Below, in pieces: positions 5,366-8,415 of a stretch of 8,415 bases of DNA. The stretch's first letter is position 1; every line of letters starts with the position of its first letter. The stretch covers positions 1-8,415 of the forward strand of contig JAUWEO010000070.1 in assembly GCA_030608245.1 (NCBI GenBank), given 5' to 3'. A program made the translations under genes and the position numbers. Origin of the DNA: Candidatus Latescibacterota bacterium. GTDB taxonomy: Bacteria; Latescibacterota; MVCY01. The notes under the pieces were generated by a model that saw nothing but the letters and a program-made list of their open reading frames with translations, did no database searches and was not told the origin of the DNA.

Positions 5366-6568
5366 ATGCGCAGACCTTCAGTTTTAGAGTGGATACTCAT
5401 CGGCTTTGTTCTGGGAATTGTGGCTGGGGCCACAGTGGGGCCTTCGATTGCGGTAATTAAGCCCTTAGGCACCATCTTTATCAGACTGTTGAAGATGCTG
5501 GTAGTGCCCTTGATATTTTGCACCCTGACCGTTGGGGTCTCTGCCTCCAGCGGTGGAAAACTGGGAAGGATGATCGGGAAAACCTTCCTTTTCTATTATC
5601 TCACTGGTATCTGTGCCCTTCTAATTGGGTTGACCTTAGCCGGCGTCAGTGGTGTGGGCACCGGGATGCAATTAGGCGGCCTAAAAGAGGTGGCCGTCCA
5701 GAAGGTCCCGCCTTTGAACCAGGTACTTCTCAATATCATCTCCACCAATCCGATCAAGTCCCTGGCCGAGGGGAATATTCTGCAAATAATCTTCTTCGCC
5801 ATTCTGTTCGGGATAGCCATAAACAAGGCAGGGAAAGCGGCCGAACCAGTTAGGGACTTCTTAGAGGCAGTCGCCCAGACTATGTACAGGTTAGTGAACC
5901 TTGTGCTCTACTACGCCCCCCTCGGGGTGTTTTCTCTGATAGCCTGGACAGTGGGAACTCACGGCCTGGGTGTTCTGAAACCTTTTGCCTACCTTATATT
6001 TCTGTTCTACTTGGGCTGCGTTATTCAACTGCTTCTGGTCTACGGAAGCTTACTTAGGCTCTTGAAAATAAGGCCTTTCAGGTTCTTTAACCGGATCAAA
6101 GAGGCTCCCTTTTTTGCCTTTAGCACCTGCAGCAGTTCAGCCGCCCTTCCGGTCACTATGCGAGTGGTGCAAAACACTGGCGTTTCGTCTACTACTGCTG
6201 GTTTTGTCCTGCCTATGGGGGCTTCTATAAATATGGACGGCACCGCCATCTATCAGGCTATGTGTGTGGTCTTTCTGGCCAATGCCTTTGGGATTCACCT
6301 GACCGCTGGACAGATGGCCATAGCCGGGGTTACTGCCCTGCTGGCTTCCATAGGAACCGCCGGTGTGCCGGGAGCAGGACTGATAATGCTCACCATGGTG
6401 CTGGGCTCGGTGGGAGTACCCTTGGAGGGCATAGCCTTCATCGCCGGCATTGACCGGATAATGGATATGGCCCGAACGGCAGTGAACGTGGTCGACGATT
6501 CCGTTGCCGCTGCGATGGTGGCAGTTACCGAGGGAGAAAGACTGCCGGAGGATATGATGATCAGATAG
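5366..6568 (+). CDS. Dicarboxylate/amino acid:cation symporter (DAACS family), probably Na+ or H+:glutamate/aspartate
   Basis: This 400-residue, very hydrophobic protein fits the GltPh/GltP fold of eight membrane helices and two re-entrant hairpins. Key elements are the serine-rich HP1 tip F252-S-T-C-S-S-S-A258-A-L-P region, the helix 7 cation motif N289-M-D-G-T293, and the HP2 tip G330-T-A-G-V-P-G-A337. Helix 8 has D363, D367, R370, T371, N374 and D378. By alignment with GltPh, D367, R370, T371 and N374 bind the substrate, and the arginine fixes an acidic side chain, so glutamate or aspartate is the expected cargo. N289, D291 and D378 fit sodium sites, but the coupling ion is not certain. 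The length is slightly short because of short tails. An AGAGGA site (5354-5359) lies 6 nt before the ATG. A terminator separates it from slipin, so it needs its own promoter, but I could not find a convincing one in 5202-5353. Confidence 0.94.
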   Translation: MRRPSVLEWILIGFVLGIVAGATVGPSIAVIKPLGTIFIRLLKMLVVPLIFCTLTVGVSASSGGKLGRMIGKTFLFYYLTGICALLIGLTLAGVSGVGTGMQLGGLKEVAVQKVPPLNQVLLNIISTNPIKSLAEGNILQIIFFAILFGIAINKAGKAAEPVRDFLEAVAQTMYRLVNLVLYYAPLGVFSLIAWTVGTHGLGVLKPFAYLIFLFYLGCVIQLLLVYGSLLRLLKIRPFRFFNRIKEAPFFAFSTCSSSAALPVTMRVVQNTGVSSTTAGFVLPMGASINMDGTAIYQAMCVVFLANAFGIHLTAGQMAIAGVTALLASIGTAGVPGAGLIMLTMVLGSVGVPLEGIAFIAGIDRIMDMARTAVNVVDDSVAAAMVAVTEGERLPEDMMIR

Positions 6569-6650
6569 CCGGAGAGATCTGCTAGTTCAAGTATTCCCTC
6601 TGAGTTCTACCAAAATGGTAACAATGTCTGTTGACGGCTGCAAAAAAGCG

Positions 6651-6679
6651 TTGACATTTTCGTTTTTCGTGGCTATATT
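6651..6679 (+). promoter_or_regulatory. Sigma70-type promoter of the outer-membrane protein gene
   Basis: A perfect TTGACA (6651-6656) is followed by a 17-bp spacer and TATATT (6674-6679, 5 of 6 consensus positions). The predicted start is near 6686, which gives a leader of about 100 nt. A second GTTGAC lies 20 bp upstream (6630-6635), and the 10-mer TGGCTATATT covering the -10 box recurs 15 bp downstream (6685-6694). Confidence 0.8.
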
Positions 6680-6770
6680 CTTGCTGGCTATATTTGAAGC
6701 ATTGTTTCAATAATCAGGAACAACAACAGCTTAAGTGTAGCAAAAAAAACTCGTCTTGTGTAAACTGCTA

Positions 6771-6788
6771 ACGGTGAGGAGGAACCGT
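6771..6788 (+). promoter_or_regulatory. Ribosome binding site displayed in a hairpin loop
   Basis: ACGGT (6771-6775) and ACCGT (6784-6788) are perfect reverse complements. The 8-nt loop between them is GAGGAGGA, the ribosome binding site of the beta-barrel gene. The ATG at 6790 follows one base after the stem. This supports ATG 6790 as the start over GTG 6787, which would lie inside the stem and only 4 nt from GAGGAGG. Confidence 0.5.
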
Positions 6789-6789
6789 G

Positions 6790-7497
6790 ATGAAGAAATT
6801 GCTATTACCCTTGTTGGCTGCGGCTGTTATTCTGGGAGGTAGCTCTGCTCTGTATGCCACCGGTATGGGTGGGACAACCGGTCTCGGAGGTGGCGCTGGA
6901 ATGTATGCACCATCGTTAGAGTTCTATAACGATGACCTCGAGTCATTGAGGTTCGATCCATTTGGGGGCGCGATGACCTATGAGGGGAATCTCAAGGTCA
7001 GGGTGAGCAAATACTTGGCCATTAGGGCCGAAGGCGCCTTTTGGAAATCAACCACTTCCCTTTCCTGGCCCAATCCCAGAGATGCCTGGAAGACAGGATA
7101 TCCATATCACGAATATCCCTATAAGGAATGGACAATTCAATTGATCCCCATCATCGGCTCAGCGCAAATCTGCATACCGTTAGGCAACAGGGTAATGCCG
7201 TACTTTGGTGGGGGAGCAGGTGCCTGTCTGGTAAAGGAGGAGATGTCAATCGTTGACGGCACTTCGTATACTGACAACACATCCACCTTTATCGCCCAGG
7301 CCTTTGCAGGACTGGAGTTGTTCATAGCCCCAAACGTTTCAATTGGAGGAGAGTTCAAATATATGTTTGGAAAATATGAACTGAGCTTCAAGGAGTATGA
7401 GCTGAGGTTCAGGAAGGAAGCGATACCGCCTAATGAGGAGATCGATCTGGGAGGGCCTCATTTCTGGGGAGGGGTCACGGTCTATTTCGGGGATTGA
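6790..7497 (+). CDS. Outer-membrane beta-barrel protein, function unknown
   Basis: This 235-residue exported protein has a standard signal peptide: M-K-K, a hydrophobic core at about 4-18, and a likely cut after A-L-Y-A at about residue 23. A glycine-rich mature start follows (G-M-G-G-T-T-G-L-G-G-G-A-G). The rest alternates polar and nonpolar residues in about eight candidate strands, for example N-L-K-V-R-V-S, L-A-I-R-A-E-G-A-F-W, M-P-Y-F-G-G-G-A-G-A, A-Q-A-F-A-G-L-E-L-F, V-S-I-G-G-E-F-K-Y-M-F and a final F-W-G-G-V-T-V-Y-F. The penultimate strand-plus-aromatic ending near the C-terminus is the usual barrel assembly signal, here followed by G-D. The size suits an 8-stranded OmpA/OmpW-like barrel, but no specific family motif is visible. 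It has its own promoter, and the lipoprotein gene starts 66 nt later with no terminator seen between, so the two may be co-transcribed. Confidence 0.78.
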   Translation: MKKLLLPLLAAAVILGGSSALYATGMGGTTGLGGGAGMYAPSLEFYNDDLESLRFDPFGGAMTYEGNLKVRVSKYLAIRAEGAFWKSTTSLSWPNPRDAWKTGYPYHEYPYKEWTIQLIPIIGSAQICIPLGNRVMPYFGGGAGACLVKEEMSIVDGTSYTDNTSTFIAQAFAGLELFIAPNVSIGGEFKYMFGKYELSFKEYELRFRKEAIPPNEEIDLGGPHFWGGVTVYFGD

Positions 7498-7563
7498 CTG
7501 GCTGGGTAAGAACTCCCAAACTTCCTCTTCTATGTTCTAACTTTATCTATTAAGGAGGTTAAA

Positions 7564-8415
7564 ATGAAGATACTAAAGGTCTCTTCGGGTGTGATTGCCT
7601 TGCTCTCGCTCATTGTGATGGTAATGGGCTGCGAAGAACCTATTGACAAGTTCGTAAGTCCTGATACCGAGCCCCCCGCAAATATCCGTATCCTTATCAA
7701 CAATGGGGACAGTTACACTTGGACCGTGAATGTCACATTGACTTTGTCCGTCTTGCACTCGGCCGATGTTGAGATGATAATCAGCAACGATCCTAACTTC
7801 AGTGGAGCAACTTGGGAACCATTCGCATCCTCGAAGACCTGGACACTGACTCAAGGGAACGGTGAGAAAACCGTCTACGCGAAGTTCAGGGATGTGGTGG
7901 GCAATGAAACATCGCCGGTTTCAGATTCAATCATTCTGGACACCACTTCCCCTACTGGTTTGATAATTATTAACACTGGAGACGAATACACAAATCAATT
8001 GTCGGTCACTTTGACACTCTCCGCCAGCTTCAAACCCGTTGTTCAGAAGGACCCTGCAAAGGTTGTAGGCCGGCTTTCCAGTGAGGAGATGCTGATCAGC
8101 AACCGCCCTGATTTAAGTGGCGCCATGTGGCAGGCATACGCATCACCGATAGATTGGACATTGGAAGCCGGCGATGGTGTAAAGATGGTCTATGTGAAGT
8201 TTCGGGACAAGGCCGGAAACGAATCTCATGTAGCTTCAGACTCAATTATCCTGGACACAACACCACCATCATCCCCGTCCCTCGTCATCAACGACGATGA
8301 CCTTTACACAACAGATCCGTCGGTTATGCTCAGCCTATCCATGGTTGGCGGTGACTCGATGATGGTTAGCAATAGGTCTGACTTCAGGGACGCTCGCTGG
8401 GAGATATACACTTCT
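7564..8415 (+). CDS. Lipoprotein with tandem Ig-like repeats (partial, runs off the right edge)
   Basis: The frame is open for 284 codons to the window end with no stop. A textbook AAGGAGGT (7552-7559) lies 4 nt before the ATG. The product starts with a lipoprotein signal peptide, M-K-I-L-K plus a hydrophobic core, ending in V-M-G-C23. The M at -2 is slightly unusual for a lipobox. E at +2 (no aspartate) fits outer-membrane sorting under proteobacterial rules. Tandem repeats follow at about residues 38-130, 131-235 and 236 onward. Each has Y-T, a T-L-T-L-S-like strand, M-x-x-S-N, a D/N-F/L-S-G-A-x-W-x-x-Y/F-A-S turn, V-Y-x-K-F-R-D-x-x-G-N-E and S-D-S-I-I-L-D-T-T-x-P. This resembles extracellular Ig-like or fibronectin-like modules common in surface proteins. 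Repeat 2 has an extra lysine-containing insert of about 14 residues. The C-terminal domain, which would reveal the function, is not in the window. Confidence 0.85.
   Translation, partial: MKILKVSSGVIALLSLIVMVMGCEEPIDKFVSPDTEPPANIRILINNGDSYTWTVNVTLTLSVLHSADVEMIISNDPNFSGATWEPFASSKTWTLTQGNGEKTVYAKFRDVVGNETSPVSDSIILDTTSPTGLIIINTGDEYTNQLSVTLTLSASFKPVVQKDPAKVVGRLSSEEMLISNRPDLSGAMWQAYASPIDWTLEAGDGVKMVYVKFRDKAGNESHVASDSIILDTTPPSSPSLVINDDDLYTTDPSVMLSLSMVGGDSMMVSNRSDFRDARWEIYTS
7675..8415 (+). repeat. Three tandem protein-coding Ig-like repeats (third one cut off)
   Basis: Repeat 1 is at about 7675-7953, repeat 2 at about 7954-8268, and repeat 3 begins at about 8269 and is cut at 8415. They match well as protein, especially the S-D-S-I-I-L-D-T-T-x-P boundary and the V-Y-x-K-F-R-D motif. 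They have drifted as DNA, so this is an old duplication and not a recent expansion. Confidence 0.75.

Noticed and set aside
6608..6620. TACCA-AAA-TGGTA palindrome after the symporter gene as a terminator
   Set aside because: The stem is only 5 bp, AT-rich, and lacks a T-run; no convincing terminator was found for the symporter.
7573..7854. Minus-strand 93-codon frame opposite the lipoprotein gene
   Set aside because: The plus strand has a perfect ribosome binding site, a lipoprotein signal and repeats; the antisense frame has none of these.

Overview
The window looks like part of a chromosome from a diderm (outer-membrane-bearing) bacterium. The evidence is a conserved division and cell-wall (dcw) operon start on the minus strand, a beta-barrel protein with a signal peptide, and a lipoprotein with an outer-membrane-type lipobox, both on the plus strand. 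The lineage cannot be fixed from sequence alone. A PASTA domain on the division transpeptidase together with Ig-like repeats in a lipoprotein would fit an uncultured candidate phylum of FCB, Omnitrophota or Desulfobacterota type, but that is an impression and not a result.

Positions 1-3841, read leftward, hold the dcw cluster: mraZ, rsmH, ftsL, a PASTA-bearing ftsI-type transpeptidase, and the first 22 codons of murE at the left edge. The genes are packed tightly (4-nt gap, 4-nt overlap, 2-nt gap, 24-nt gap), so they should form one transcript. The promoter is very clear: an A-tract upstream region, TTGACT, 17 bp, TATGAT, then a MraZ box of TGGG direct repeats at exactly 10-bp period around the transcription start. 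This predicts that MraZ controls its own operon.

Positions 3725-4367 form a 643-bp divergent intergenic region. It holds the mraZ control region, a palindromic block that may be a dispersed repeat, a cluster of small hairpins, and a consensus promoter for the rightward slipin gene. That promoter shares a 10-mer and more with the mraZ promoter. The slipin leader can fold into a long hairpin just upstream of the ribosome binding site.

Positions 4368-6568 carry a stand-alone stomatin/slipin membrane protein, a strong terminator that can work in both directions, and a dicarboxylate/amino acid:cation symporter with the full acidic-amino-acid binding signature.

Positions 6569-8415 carry a promoter with a perfect TTGACA, a small outer-membrane beta-barrel protein, and the start of a lipoprotein built from about 90-105-residue Ig-like repeats that runs off the right edge. 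The last two are probably co-transcribed and both belong to the cell envelope. No CRISPR array, tRNA, rRNA or transposase was seen. Most of the window is ordinary housekeeping and envelope biology; the interest lies mainly in the regulatory DNA.
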